Shown: positions 46,466 to 59,650 of the stretch, piece after piece
How positions within the stretch are numbered: position 1 is the first letter of the stretch
Layout of the letters: each line of letters starts with the position of its first letter
Assembly: GCA_021399435.1 (NCBI GenBank)
Contig: JAJTUP010000032.1
Coordinates: 186,001 to 250,000 of the forward strand
DNA from: Diaporthe sp. PMI_573
Lineage: Eukaryota > Ascomycota > Sordariomycetes > Diaporthales > Diaporthaceae
Length of the DNA: 64,000 bases
Direction: 5' to 3'
The notes under the pieces: generated by a model
Database searches by the model: none
What the model was told of the DNA's origin: nothing
Seen by the model: the letters and a program-made list of their open reading frames with translations, nothing else
Made by a program: the position numbers and the translations under genes

Positions 46466-49400
46466 TCATCTTTCGTTGCCCCCACCAGGCTTAGACCCAC
46501 GCAACGTCGGCGGTCGAGGCGACCTCGCGGCATCAGACGTGAAGATAGCAGGCTTCCTGGTCTTGAAAATCGCATCCTCCGCCTTCCGCAGGTCTTCCGA
46601 TTGGGCAGCACTACCGCCCACAGAGGACGCAGGCTGCTTGGGCGTCCAGTCCTCGCCGGCTGAGTCCTGCACATCAGCCCACTGGCTGTCCCCATCGTCA
46701 CTTGCGACCTCAGCCACAGCTGCTTCGGCCTCGTTGCCGTCCTCGCCCCACGACTCCTGCTTCACCGAGGTACCCTGGCCCGCGCCGGCGAGCTCCATCA
46801 TGTCCAGGAATGCCTGCGGGATCTCCTCGTCCGCGAGGTCACCCAGCCGCTCCCGCTGCAGCTGTTCCTTCCTCATCTCCTCCTCCGCCCGCAGCTGCCT
46901 CTCGCTCAGGAAGTGCTTCCGCTCGGTCTCGTCGCCGGTGCGGATCAGCGTCTTGACGGCCGCCATGACGCCGGAGCACTTGTCCACGATGTAGGCCAGG
47001 AGCCGGTCCGCCTCGGGGCTCCAGGCGGACATCTGCTCCAGGTCCATGTACGCCTTGGTCAGCGTCAGGAGGGTGTGCGTGATGGGGCGGTTGACCCTGG
47101 GGCTGGCGCCCTTGCGGCGCAGCTCCAGCGGCAGCCGGGTCTTGGCGTCGGACACGATGCGGCGCACCCGCTGCCACCCGAACCAGTGCGGCATCAGCTG
47201 CTCCTCGCAGACGATGAAGGCCTCGCGGAACTTCTTCATCGACGCGAGGAACTGGACGTAGTAGTTCCAGTTCTTGCTGTCCAGCCGGAACTTGGCCTGT
47301 AGGACCGAGGAGATCACCTGGCGTAGGCCGTCGGCATCACCTTGTGCCGCATACATGCGCTGCATCGTCTTGAGCGGGTTGTTGAGAATGTACCGCATAG
47401 ATGGGAGGGGCTCATCCCTCGTTGTTCCGGGGGCCCCCACATGGGCCATTTGAATTGCGCGGTCGAATATCTCATTCCACAAGTCTTTCACTTCGTCATA
47501 ATTTCCGTCGTGAAACGCAGACAGCATCAGTGCCTCCAGCAGTCTCAGCGGGGGCTCCTGCTTCGCCGCCTCCGGGGATGAGTTCTGCCAAAGCTGCAAT
47601 ATCTCTGGTACTGCGATGGTCTGCCTCATCTGTGTGAAGACGAAGATCAAGACAGAGGCTAAATCTGTGCGGTTTGCAAGGGTGTCCGGGAATTTGAGCG
47701 TCTGGACCCGGGCATCACCACGCTGCGGTACTCGCTTGGATCTCCTCGCGGGGTCCATGGCTTGCCTGAATTGTCGCAACGCCGAAGTCAACAGAGACTG
47801 TTGCTTGCTGTTATCTTCGTCTGGCGACATTTGAGCCACTGCGCCAAGAGCTTTGAAAACTCGCATCATGCCCTCGTTACTCTGCGGAATGCCCAGGTCG
47901 CGAAGGATGGTGCTGCTCTGGAGGGCTTCCATAGGTTGTCCACTGTGCATGAAGGCACTCATCAGCAAAGCATAGTGCCTCACGGTAGGCTTGAATGAGT
48001 GGCTCTTGACGGCGGACGTCAGAAGGTAGAGCGCGTGGTGAGGTTGCCTGCATAGTGCTAGCCCACGGAGGAGGTGATCATATGTCTCGTTGTCGTAAGG
48101 AACCCCAAGTTCAGTCATTGCCACGAGGAGGCGGTTGACGGCCGTCAGGTCGCGCCGGGAGGCCTGGTGGTACAGCAAGGTGTTCCACAACACAGTAAAT
48201 TCCTTCGGTTTGAATTTGCCCGCTTTCGTTGTCATGGCGCAGATTCGCTCGGCATCGAGATGTCTGTCGTTTTGGGAGTAGGCCTCCACGACACAATCGA
48301 TCATGGTAATATTCGGTTCTACGCCGTCGTTCTTGGCCATGCGGTAGAGCTCGAGTGTAAACTCGAGATCTCCTCTTGTCCCACTCATGCCCATCATTGT
48401 ACCGTAGCTGTACTCGTCAGGTTTGCAAGCGTCTTGCAAGACAGTAAAGACACGAATCGCCGTGTCGTACTCTCCAGCCTTGGCATGTGCGTTGAGTAGA
48501 ACATTCCAACAAATGACAGGAAGGTTGGCACCGTAGTCGTTTTGAAGCCCATTGAACACCCGCCGCACCTCGCTAAGCTCGCCTCTGACGGCTTGGACAT
48601 GTAGCAGAGGGAGATACTCAGGGTCTCTGCTGCCCACGGGAGACTTCCGATCAGGATAGTCTGCGGTGTACGCATCCCAAAAGCGCTGTACAGTTGTTGC
48701 ATCGCCGCGGCGGGCATGGAAAGTCATGAAGAGCCGATAGCCGGGTATATCCAATCGGGTGAAACGTGTGAGCCAGTCTTTCCTCATCATTTCCATGCCA
48801 GCAGCATCGTCGGCAGGGAAGAAGACTTTCTTCAGCATTTCACGCATGACGTGGCCGCGGAGTTTGACTCCAGGCAATTTTCGATACTGCCTGTATAGCT
48901 TGATCGTGAGACTGGAACCTAACTCTTTAGAACGGCAGATGAGATCTTCGTAGAGTAGGTGATCCTTGAGTAAATGCAGCACGAGGGCGAGGTCGTAGGC
49001 CTTCAACTCCCGCCAGTACTTGCGGACACATGGAGTTATCACCCTGTCAAGCAAGCTCTTGGAAAAGTCTGGATCGTCATCGCGCACGATGGAAGGGCTG
49101 GCTGCGTCTATGCGGAACACGAGAGCCTTGATTCCATTCGCAATCTCCTCCATTGAGAGGACACTCTCTATGTGCTCCCAATTGAGCTCCTCGGCGTCGG
49201 CAAGGTGTGCATCCGGATATCTTTCCCAAATGTTGCCAAATGTCTCCCAATGTGAAAACTTGATGGCCATGGCGAGTAACTGCTCCATGCTTCGGCACTT
49301 TGTCGCGTAATCGAGAAACTCGTTGCGCATGGCCCTCCACCGCTCCTTGTCCCTGGTACTATGGTATAGCCGCCACGCATAGATGAGATTAGAGGACTCT

Positions 49401-50026
49401 CCGGACTGAAAGATGTCATGTAGGGTGTCCCATCGATTTTTGGTGGGCCGTTTTGCAGCTGTCCGCGCTGAATCTGCCCCTGCATCCGCGAGAGAGGTGC
49501 TCTCATCATATTCGTCTTCGTAATCTTCGTAGTCTTCGTCGAGGCCTTCCTGTTCGAGCGGTAATGCATCGTGTGCTGAGTCATGACCAACAGCAGAAGC
49601 TACCGGCACCTCCTCAGCATGAGGCTGCGGTTGTGATTTCTTAGCTGAAGCCACTGACGAAGTAAAGAGCCGTGGCACAGCACTCCTGAGGTAAAGCCTT
49701 GGCCGCTCATATTTGTCGAGGACTGAAGGGGACAGCCTCCTCAACAGCGACGACGCGATCTGCGGATTAAAGAAGTCGAGCAGGAAGGTTGAAGCTATCA
49801 AGGGCTCCGCTCTGAGATGCCGAGGGACGGGGAAGATGCTGAGTGACTCGAGAGGGTCTCGGACGAGTGCCTGCCAGACGCCGGACAACTCGATCTCAGC
49901 AGCGCCATGATGCCAGAAAGCGGTGTGCAGTCTTCGGTGCGACTTGAGCGAGATTGTTGTCGGAGGGAGCACTCGTTGGAAGTTGCATGGTTCCAGACTT
50001 GCGGCCGTTCTTTCAAGCATTGGCAT
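46466..50026 (-). CDS. mitochondrial PPR protein, Cya-5/Pet309-like
   Basis: A single exon of 1186 aa. The N-terminus (MPMLERTAASLEPCNFQRVL) is basic and lacks early acidic residues, as for a mitochondrial presequence. An acidic low-complexity stretch (EGLDEDYEDYEDEYDE) follows at about 160-175. PPR-like helical repeats run from roughly 470 to 720, with typical phrases such as VICWNVLLNAHAKAGEYDTA, YSYGTMMGMSGTRGDLEFTL and YDNETYDHLLRGLALC. Size and layout fit Neurospora Cya-5 and yeast Pet309, which activate COX1 mRNA translation in mitochondria. The PPR assignment is firm; the COX1 role is inference. The C-terminal tail is acidic and disordered. The gene is divergent from SRP68. Confidence 0.85.
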   Translation of the reverse strand: MPMLERTAASLEPCNFQRVLPPTTISLKSHRRLHTAFWHHGAAEIELSGVWQALVRDPLESLSIFPVPRHLRAEPLIASTFLLDFFNPQIASSLLRRLSPSVLDKYERPRLYLRSAVPRLFTSSVASAKKSQPQPHAEEVPVASAVGHDSAHDALPLEQEGLDEDYEDYEDEYDESTSLADAGADSARTAAKRPTKNRWDTLHDIFQSGESSNLIYAWRLYHSTRDKERWRAMRNEFLDYATKCRSMEQLLAMAIKFSHWETFGNIWERYPDAHLADAEELNWEHIESVLSMEEIANGIKALVFRIDAASPSIVRDDDPDFSKSLLDRVITPCVRKYWRELKAYDLALVLHLLKDHLLYEDLICRSKELGSSLTIKLYRQYRKLPGVKLRGHVMREMLKKVFFPADDAAGMEMMRKDWLTRFTRLDIPGYRLFMTFHARRGDATTVQRFWDAYTADYPDRKSPVGSRDPEYLPLLHVQAVRGELSEVRRVFNGLQNDYGANLPVICWNVLLNAHAKAGEYDTAIRVFTVLQDACKPDEYSYGTMMGMSGTRGDLEFTLELYRMAKNDGVEPNITMIDCVVEAYSQNDRHLDAERICAMTTKAGKFKPKEFTVLWNTLLYHQASRRDLTAVNRLLVAMTELGVPYDNETYDHLLRGLALCRQPHHALYLLTSAVKSHSFKPTVRHYALLMSAFMHSGQPMEALQSSTILRDLGIPQSNEGMMRVFKALGAVAQMSPDEDNSKQQSLLTSALRQFRQAMDPARRSKRVPQRGDARVQTLKFPDTLANRTDLASVLIFVFTQMRQTIAVPEILQLWQNSSPEAAKQEPPLRLLEALMLSAFHDGNYDEVKDLWNEIFDRAIQMAHVGAPGTTRDEPLPSMRYILNNPLKTMQRMYAAQGDADGLRQVISSVLQAKFRLDSKNWNYYVQFLASMKKFREAFIVCEEQLMPHWFGWQRVRRIVSDAKTRLPLELRRKGASPRVNRPITHTLLTLTKAYMDLEQMSAWSPEADRLLAYIVDKCSGVMAAVKTLIRTGDETERKHFLSERQLRAEEEMRKEQLQRERLGDLADEEIPQAFLDMMELAGAGQGTSVKQESWGEDGNEAEAAVAEVASDDGDSQWADVQDSAGEDWTPKQPASSVGGSAAQSEDLRKAEDAIFKTRKPAIFTSDAARSPRPPTLRGSKPGGGNER

Positions 50027-50855
50027 GAGGCAACGGTGCAGACTGCTGCTGGGATCGGGGAGGGTTGGGATAGCTTCGATTCAGGTCATTATTTGTCGAC
50101 ACAACTGGAGTCGGCGGAAAGCACGTCAGAAGTTAGCGATCTCGATATACGGCCCAGTCGTTGGACTGCCGCTTCAGACACGGCCATGAGTTTGTAAGGG
50201 GAGGTGGGCGCACTTACGCGCTTCATGCTGGAGTATGACGCCGTCAGTATAACCTCAGTCGCCGCCGTCTTTCAACAGATTCGCCTTTCCCGCTCGCGCT
50301 AGCAGTTGGTACTAAAGACTTTCGTCATGTGCCTGGAAGGTGAGGACGGATGGAGAGTTGTAGACTGCAGCATTGAGTTGGGCTGCCTGAGCAGAGTTGT
50401 CGTGGTGGAGCAGCGAGCAGCTTGGGCCTGGGCTGGGGAGGCGGCTCTGGAGTATTTTCTGCCGTCGATGATCTCTCGACTTCCCGCCAGTGGCGCAAGG
50501 GTTGACGCAAGGAAAAAAAACGACGGGACCGCAGGGAGCTCGTGCCCACCCGCGTCCGGGTTTTTGACAGGGGTGCCGACCGCAATGGGCCGACCGCAAT
50601 GGGCCGACCCCAAGCTTCCAATTTTTGCGGGGCACATTTTGCGGCGGATGCTCGAGTGAACATCGTAGCTGGAGCCCCTCCACAACTTCATGTTCCCTAA
50701 GGCGCAGACAGGACAGCACCACCTCCTCCCAGCCCATAACAGTCTTCAGCCAGCACGGTTGGTCGCCACCATACGTCTGCTCTCGCCCGTCCCAAATCAG
50801 ATCATAAGATCATTGACATCTTGATTGAGAGGGTTTACGAGCACGTGCGACCGTC
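50027..50855. other. divergent promoter region of the PPR and SRP68 genes
   Basis: This holds a short tandem repeat, GGGCCGACCGCAAT, at about 50574-50605, and an A-rich run near 50512-50520. No gene is supported. Confidence 0.5.
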
Positions 50856-52802
50856 ATGGACACTACGAAGATCATCCTCGACACGAGGTTGGGCCTGCTC
50901 GACTACGGAAATGACTACACCACTTACGCGTCCAAGCTGACCACACGCCTCCGAAGTACCAAGAAGAGGCTCGGGATCCCGGGCAAGAGTCACGGCAAGC
51001 CGTCCAACGTCGACATAACTCCCGCGCAGCTGGCGCAAAACCACGAGTGAGTGCCCGCCCTGGCCCAGCTTTCGCAGCCACCATCAGAAGCCAGGCGCTG
51101 ACTCCCGCAATCAGGTTCATCCAGGTCCCCCTCCTCAAGGCCGAGCGGTGCTGGGCCAAGTCCAAGGCGTGGCATTCACGAGATACCATCACCAGCGATA
51201 CCCGCTCCAACATTGTCTCGAAGCTCGTGAAAGCCGTCAAGGTCGTCGAGAACCTCGTCGCCACGTTGTCCGACAGCGCAAGCGGTGCGACCACTTCAGA
51301 TGTTCTCAGCGCAAGGGCATATGCCGCCATACTGAAGGGAGACTCGTCGTTCCGGGCTAAGAGGTGGGAGGATTGCCTCAACAACTACAGTGTCGCAAAG
51401 GTCATCTACAGTGCGCTACCGCCGCCTAACGTGGAAGGAAACACCTTCAGAGACTACGTTTCAGACCTGGTCGATACTCCTCTGCGGTACGCACAACGCC
51501 AGCAGAGTATCCCGACATCGATTTCCCTCCTGTCTCTCGCGAAACAGCATTTGCCACAATCCGACAAGGCTCTCGTCTCCGGCGTGGAGGAGGTCGCCCC
51601 TGGGTTTCTGGAGCAGGATGGAGATGCCGATATGGCCAACGGAGGCCCCCTAAAGACTGTCACATGGAGGACTAGGGAGGTTCCTGTGGAAGACGCCGAG
51701 ATCGCGTCCAAATTGGCAGCCTTGGAGACTGCTGCTTCTGAGTTGTCTCAAAAGCTGGGCTCCTCCCCCGACCTGCGCACGAACGTCAAGGCCGAGGCCT
51801 ACGACGATGTTCTCGAGATCAGCAACTACGCGATTGAGGCGACGGTTCAGGCGATTGATGAGCTCAAACAGCAGAGCGTGCCTCAAGGCGACCCACGGAT
51901 GCAGAACCTGGCCATATTGCGAACGAAGCTTAAGTACGACTTGCTGAGCTGGCAGATAGGGCGGAACCGGGTCTTGCTGGGGCAGCAGGATGGCGCAGTG
52001 CTAGAAGACGGCCCAGGCTTGAAGAAGGGCAACATTGCAGACGACGAGGCACCCGCAATCAAGGACAGCCAGCAGGTCAAGCAGCTGGAAAAGAAGACCA
52101 ACGTGTACAACAAGACATTACAGATCCTGGAGGCGGCAAAGGAGCTTCCAGGTGTTGCTGCGGATGAGCACCTCGCAGCAGAGATTGATGCCGTGTCCAA
52201 GTATTTTACGGCTTTGAAGTGAGTATCTGCTTATTTTGTAACTCTCGTTGCCTGCCTGCTAATCTTCTATTAGATCTCTCGCAATTGCTCGGTCTCACAC
52301 ACTGATTGGCAATCCTGCGAATGCGCTTGCCCTCACCAAACACGCCCATGATCAAAGCCAGGCTGCCTTGCCTGTGATCTCCAAGCACAACGAAAGCAAG
52401 GACACGGGCGTGAAAACCATCGAGGTCATCGGACCAGACGCTGAGTTCCTTGAGAATCTACTGAAAGGAGAGCTGCAGCGTTGCCGGGCACTGGTCGAAA
52501 TCGCCAACCTGCGGAAGCAGGCCGACAAGGGAGACTCAAAGGCGGCACAACCGCCCCTGATTAGCAGGCTTGGCCAGTATCCCTCCAAAGGGGTCGACCT
52601 CGAGAACATTGTCACCTATCCTCCCAAGATGGAGCCGATTCCCATCAAGCCATTGTTCTTGGATGTGGCATTCAACCACATCCAATACCCTCAGGAGAAG
52701 ACAGCGAAGGCGGGCGGTCTCGGGAACAAGACGAACGTCAAGTCTGAGGAGCCTGAGAAACAGCCTGCCAAGAAGGGCTGGTTTGGATTCGCACGGGGCT
52801 AG
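50856..52802 (+). CDS. signal recognition particle subunit SRP68
   Basis: Three exons: 50856-51046, 51115-52218 and 52274-52802, giving 607 aa. Both introns split codons and rejoin cleanly (HE|F and LK|S). The N-terminus (MDTTKIILDTRLGLLDYGND YTTYASKLTTRLRSTKKRLG in two pieces) matches the SRP68 RNA-binding region: a helix pair that begins at the DYxxYxxxxTxRLxxxRK element. The middle and C-terminus are TPR-like helices, and the end (KKGWFGFARG) is the typical Trp-containing tail. SRP68 binds 7S RNA with SRP72 and is needed for co-translational ER targeting. Confidence 0.93.
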
Positions 52803-53229
52803 GAGTCTCTCCAGCGGCGTGAAATTGGTAGTCGTAATCAAGGACCAGTCTGCCAGAAAGCCCGACTCATGGTCAGAGGCTTTCTGTACAGTATGCCAAC
52901 CCATGGCGACGCATCGTCGTCGTTGCGAGGCCGGGAGGGGTAGACACGTACCACGACAAACACCATAGCTGCAGTAGGCGACATAGGATATTATTCAACC
53001 AAGTCAACGAGGTGAGCAAATTAGCTCACTAGGTCTTTTCGCCGCTATTGCGTGAAAGCTCTGGAATGTGGATCTGTGTTGCGCGGGATGTCCTGGCACG
53101 GAGGCGAATTCTCATTCCTGAAGGCCCGAGGCATCGTACCATCATTTATCTGCAGCTCATAGTGTGCATATACAGATCAAATGGACCCTGACTTTAGCCC
53201 CCTGATGTCTGAATCGAGACGCAGAAACG
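52803..53229. other. intergenic with a candidate overlapping uORF
   Basis: This lies between SRP68 and the multicopper oxidase. An ATG at 53181 opens a 42-codon frame (MDPDFSPLMSESRRRNDAGH...) that ends at 53309, overlapping the oxidase start out of frame. Confidence 0.45.
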
Positions 53230-55607
53230 ATGCAGGACACGGGCGAAGGCGAGGGCTTCCTCCAAGAGCAGATGCGGAGGGAGCCCACCAGAACACGAGC
53301 ATTGTTTAAGTATATCAAAGACCTCATGTTACTCCGACGACAACAAAAACAATCACAAGACCCGACCGAGAAGCCAAGGGACGACGATGGCGACTTTGAA
53401 GAAATCGTGCTCCACGATCACAAGCCTCGACCACTATGGAAGAACCTCGAGCTCCGCACATTCATCACCTCCCTCACAGGCCTAATCCTCACAATGCTCT
53501 CCTTCGTCTTCGGCGTCGGCTGCGGGCTGGGGATCGGCGTCCCATACTACGGCGGCTCCTCCCTCTCGCACGCCTTCACCAGCCGGCCGCCCAGCAACAA
53601 CAACCCCGGCGGGATCCCGGGCGACCTCCCCATCGTCCCCGCGGGCCAGCTGGCCAACAGGACGGAGCTGGACCTCGCCACGGGGTTTGTCGTGTCTGGC
53701 TCCGAAGGCCCGCGGGTGAGGGAGTTCGACTTCACCGTCGGCATGGCCCTCGCCGCGCCCGACGGCTTCTGGAAGCCCATGGTGCTTGTGAACGGGCAGA
53801 GCCCGGGGCCGCTGATCGAGGCTTGCACGGGCGACACGGTCCGCGTGCGCGTGACGAACATGCTCCCCAACAACGCCAGCACGAGCGTGCACTTCCACGG
53901 CATCGACCAGCGCGGGACGCCCTGGGCGGACGGGGTCGCAGGCGTGACGCAGTGCGGGATCCCGCCTGGCGAGTCCTTCACGTACGAGTTTGCCCTGGAG
54001 CGCCAGAGGGGCACGTTCTGGTACCACGCCCACGCTGCCGTGCAGTACACGGACGGGCTGTACGGCCCCATCGTTGTGCGTGGGTGTGCGGCGGGCGGGG
54101 AGGAGGACGGGGAGGATGGGGAAATGGTCCCCGCCACCGACGCGGAGAGGATCTTATTCCTGGGCGAGAACCACCACGCCTACGCGGGCGAGCTGGTCGG
54201 GCACTACCTCGCGGCGTCGTCGCCGTGGGAGCCGTCCGAGGCGGGCGTCGAGCCACTGAGCGACAATTTGCTGCTCAACGGGCAGAACACGTTTGACTGC
54301 TCTGTCGTGTCGACGACGTTCAACTCGTCGACTCGGCAGAGGAACACGCCTGAGTGTACCGGTGGGCAGGTGTACACGACGAGTATCACGCCCGGGACGA
54401 CCATGCGGCTCCGGCTGATCAACCATTCGTCGTACCTCTCGTACTGGTTCAGCATCGACAGCCACGCGTTGACCATCGTGGAGATTGACGGGGTCGAGAT
54501 TGAGCCTATTGTTAGCCAAGGAGTGCATGTTAACATTGGGCAGAGGTACAGTGTGATAATTAAGGCGACAGAGAAAGTAGGGGATTATACCATTAGGTCG
54601 GCGCTGGAGAAAGATTGTTTCCTGCCTTATAGCACGTATACCAGCAGTGGATTAGAGTCAATTGGGTACCAGGGCAAGGGTATCTTGAGATACGAGCGTG
54701 ATGAAGAGTCCGAAGGAGAGCCAATAGTGGAAGAAGACTTGATTAAGGAGGAGCGACAAGACATCACAACAAATCCATGGGGCTGCGGCGACATGCCATT
54801 CGACATGCCCAAGCCCATGCGGCAGGAGCCGGCATACGAGCTGGGCGAGGGAGACCCAACCCACATCCTCGACTTCCAGTTCCGCCAGGTCGGCGAGATC
54901 AACCGTATCTTCCTCAACAAGGTGAGCAATACCAACAACACACCAACCTACATCTCCCTGACCCTAGTAAACACCACCGAATAACTGTGACCGTAAAACA
55001 CCAGACCTCCTGGAGCCCCTACCAAGACGACGCAACCCTCTGGCAGGCCGCAGACAACAAAGCCTTCGCCACAGACGCAGGCGCCGATGGCGGCAGCAGC
55101 GGCAGCAGCGACAGCGGCGGAGGCGGCGTATACCACAACTGGGGCTTCCGCCTAGACCAACAAGTCCTCCTCATCCCAGACGGCAGCCACACAGCCCAGG
55201 TGGCAATCAACAGCCTCGACGCGATGGAGCACCCCTTCCACATGCACGGGCACAGCGTGCAGGTAGTGGGCTGGGGCCCCGGGCGGTTCGACCCTTCTGC
55301 GTCCTCCTCCTCGCCACGGTCAGCAACAACAAAAACGACGACGTGGAACCTGGTCAACCCGCTGCACCGCGACACCTTCACCGTCCCCGCCGAGTCGCAC
55401 GTCGTCATCCGCTTCCGGGCTGATAACCCCGGGATGTGGGTGCTGCACTGCCATGTTGCGTGGCACCTCGAGGCTGGGATGTTGGTCTCGTTCTTGGAGA
55501 GGCCGGGGGATCTGAAGGGTCTTTTGGACGGGATGGACGCGGGGACGAGGGAGCGATCTGAGAGCTTTTGTCCCAAGAGAGCCGGTCGGGGAGTACAATC
55601 CGAGTAA
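53230..55607 (+). CDS. multicopper oxidase with N-terminal membrane anchor
   Basis: Two exons: 53230-54921 and 55005-55607, giving 764 aa. Residues 1-76 are charged and have no signal peptide. Residues about 77-105 (TFITSLTGLILTMLSFVFGV) form a membrane segment, so the catalytic part would face outside as a type II protein. Three cupredoxin domains follow. Copper ligands are complete: SVHFHGIDQ, FWYHAHA, EHPFHMHGHS and VLHCHVAWHLEAGM (type 1 Cys with the axial Met position occupied). The family oxidises phenols or metals and reduces oxygen to water; the substrate is unknown. Fungal laccases are usually secreted and Fet3 has a C-terminal anchor, so this N-terminal anchor is notable. The first exon is very GC-rich in the middle. 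The N-terminus might use a different upstream start (see the uORF at 53181). Confidence 0.9.
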
Positions 55608-56132
55608 GGATGGTGAACATTAGCGATGCAATATTCCGGGCGTTTTTTTTTATTCCGGATCAGTCGACGTCTTCACTATAATAATTGCAGAACACAAGTA
55701 ATTTGAGCCAAGATGGTTGAGGGGGGTTGTCATATTATCTTGCGTTGTCATCAACATCTAACAATTGTACACACATTTCGAGAGATCTCTGTCCCCCCAA
55801 AACCATGCCGTCGAAGTGTCATCCAGAATCCTTTTCGTGAACTGACCTGGGCCCCCAAAAAAATCGAATGCAAAAGAAAAGTTTGTTTTGATGCTCGTAA
55901 CGCCGTCACCGCCCAGTTGGTGATTAGACACAGGATAAAGTAGCGTGAAATGAGGAGGTCTGGCGGCCCATGAGGCAGCCGGAGAGAGAGGTGCGGAGTA
56001 TGAGTACAGAGTGGATACAAGGGTGAAGAAAAGGGGTCTATCATGCTCCCGCGCTGCTTAGACACACATGGCCAAAAGTTGGCGTGAAAGGGGTATAATA
56101 ACGTCGCTGATCCGGTTTTGCCGAGACTAAAT
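55608..56132. other. convergent 3' region
   Basis: This lies between the 3' ends of the multicopper oxidase and mitochondrial Hsp70. It should contain both terminators. No gene is supported. Confidence 0.55.
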
Positions 56133-58318
<2,186 letters not shown>

Positions 58319-58584
58319 CTTGATCTAATTAAAGAAAGATAATTCTACAATACAGAGGAGGGTTGTAGAAGGTAAGGATTGCAACAAGGAAAGAAACAGG
58401 ACGTTCCTTCTGATGGAGGTTGAGGGTTGAGGGAAGGGAGAACTGGGCTGGTGTTGGACTTTGTGGTTGGGGATGGACGAAGCAGAGGTGAAAAAAGCTC
58501 AGAAAATATTTGCCAATGGTCAAGCAAGGTAATGACGCTCGCTGGATGAGCCGCCGACCCCCCTGCCCCCCAGCCTGTAAGAGA

Positions 58585-58597
58585 GAAGCTTCCCGAA
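58585..58597 (-). promoter_or_regulatory. heat-shock element upstream of mitochondrial Hsp70
   Basis: GAAgcTTCccGAA is a perfect three-unit HSF-binding array, followed at the right spacing by an imperfect fourth unit. It lies 267 bp upstream of the Ssc1 ATG on the minus strand. Confidence 0.75.
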
Positions 58598-59430
58598 AGA
58601 TTTGCCTGCCAGGCCTGCCCGACCCCAGCCGAGGCATGGCCCGTGCTTCCCGGAAACGCGGGCATGGCTACAGACTGCAGTATAGGCTTTGGGGTACGTA
58701 CCTCGATCTTAGCTGTGGCCCCAGTCTCCATGCAGCGTAAAACCCGCCCAGAAAAAAAAAAGAGAAAACAGGGTCATTGTCCAGCCAACAAGAAGCGAAG
58801 GAATTGATTGCAAATAGAACCGACTCACCATAGATGCTGGGCACCTCGCCTGCTCCAGCACCAAGTCCACGGACGAACCTCGGCAAATAGTTTTTCTTGT
58901 CTACATACAGACTATAATGCGCGTACCTAAAGTACGCATATACTAAAGTACATTCCAGTACGACGCTGAATGTATGAATGGGCAGACAATGGCAGAGTTG
59001 GTAGACAGTGTTCCGTTCCACCCGTTCTACCAAACACTTGAGCTGTCACAAGCAATTGAGCCGCTCACCGGCCACTCAGGCTGACGATGGTGGACGCTGG
59101 AACGGGCGGCCGGTGGTGAATGCCCGTCAGATGCGTGCAAAATCGAGATCCACGGCACAGGATTTGGAGAAGGTTAAAGAGGCACGGAGAGGAGGGATAC
59201 TTTGGATCTGCACCATGTGGGCATATTGGCCGCAAGTACCTCACAGCGGCCCCTGTCGCAGCTACTACCTATTCTTTATGTGGGAAGCGGAAGGTTGCCG
59301 CCTCATTGACTGCTGCTGGCAAATGAACGTCATTCAGATTCCTCTTTGCTTCGCCCTTCGCTTCGCCTGGGGCACATCACTTCTCAGCTTTCAACTTTGC
59401 CATCCAACCCTGCCTTGCCTCGCCTCGCCT

Positions 59431-59462
59431 CGCCCCGCCTCGACTCGACTCGACTCGACTCA
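59431..59462. repeat. CTCGA-type simple repeat
   Basis: A short run of CGACTCGACTCGACTCGACT in the region upstream of the DUF2415 gene, extended on the left by degenerate CTCGCCTCGC units. Confidence 0.8.
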
Positions 59463-59650
59463 CCACGCCTTGGGCCAGACGACCTGTTGATCAATTCGCT
59501 CGTCCATCTCCGAACCTCGCTCGACCCCCTTGACGCCGACGACCCGACGCCACCTCGCAGCAACTTGTCAAACTCGTTCAGCTGCTCATCTGCAATCCAT
59601 TCCATCACCCCCATGACTCGACAGCCTTCCGTCTGAGCCTCGCAGTCGGC

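Larger units (their letters stand above)
58319..59650. other. divergent promoter region of mtHsp70 and the DUF2415 gene
   Basis: This holds the heat-shock element at 58585-58597 and a CTCGA-type simple repeat at about 59431-59462. No gene is supported between the two start codons. Confidence 0.55.

Noticed and set aside
53436..54296. 286-aa plus-strand open frame inside the oxidase
   Set aside because: Second reading frame of the GC-rich oxidase exon, Arg/Pro/Ala-rich, with no protein features.
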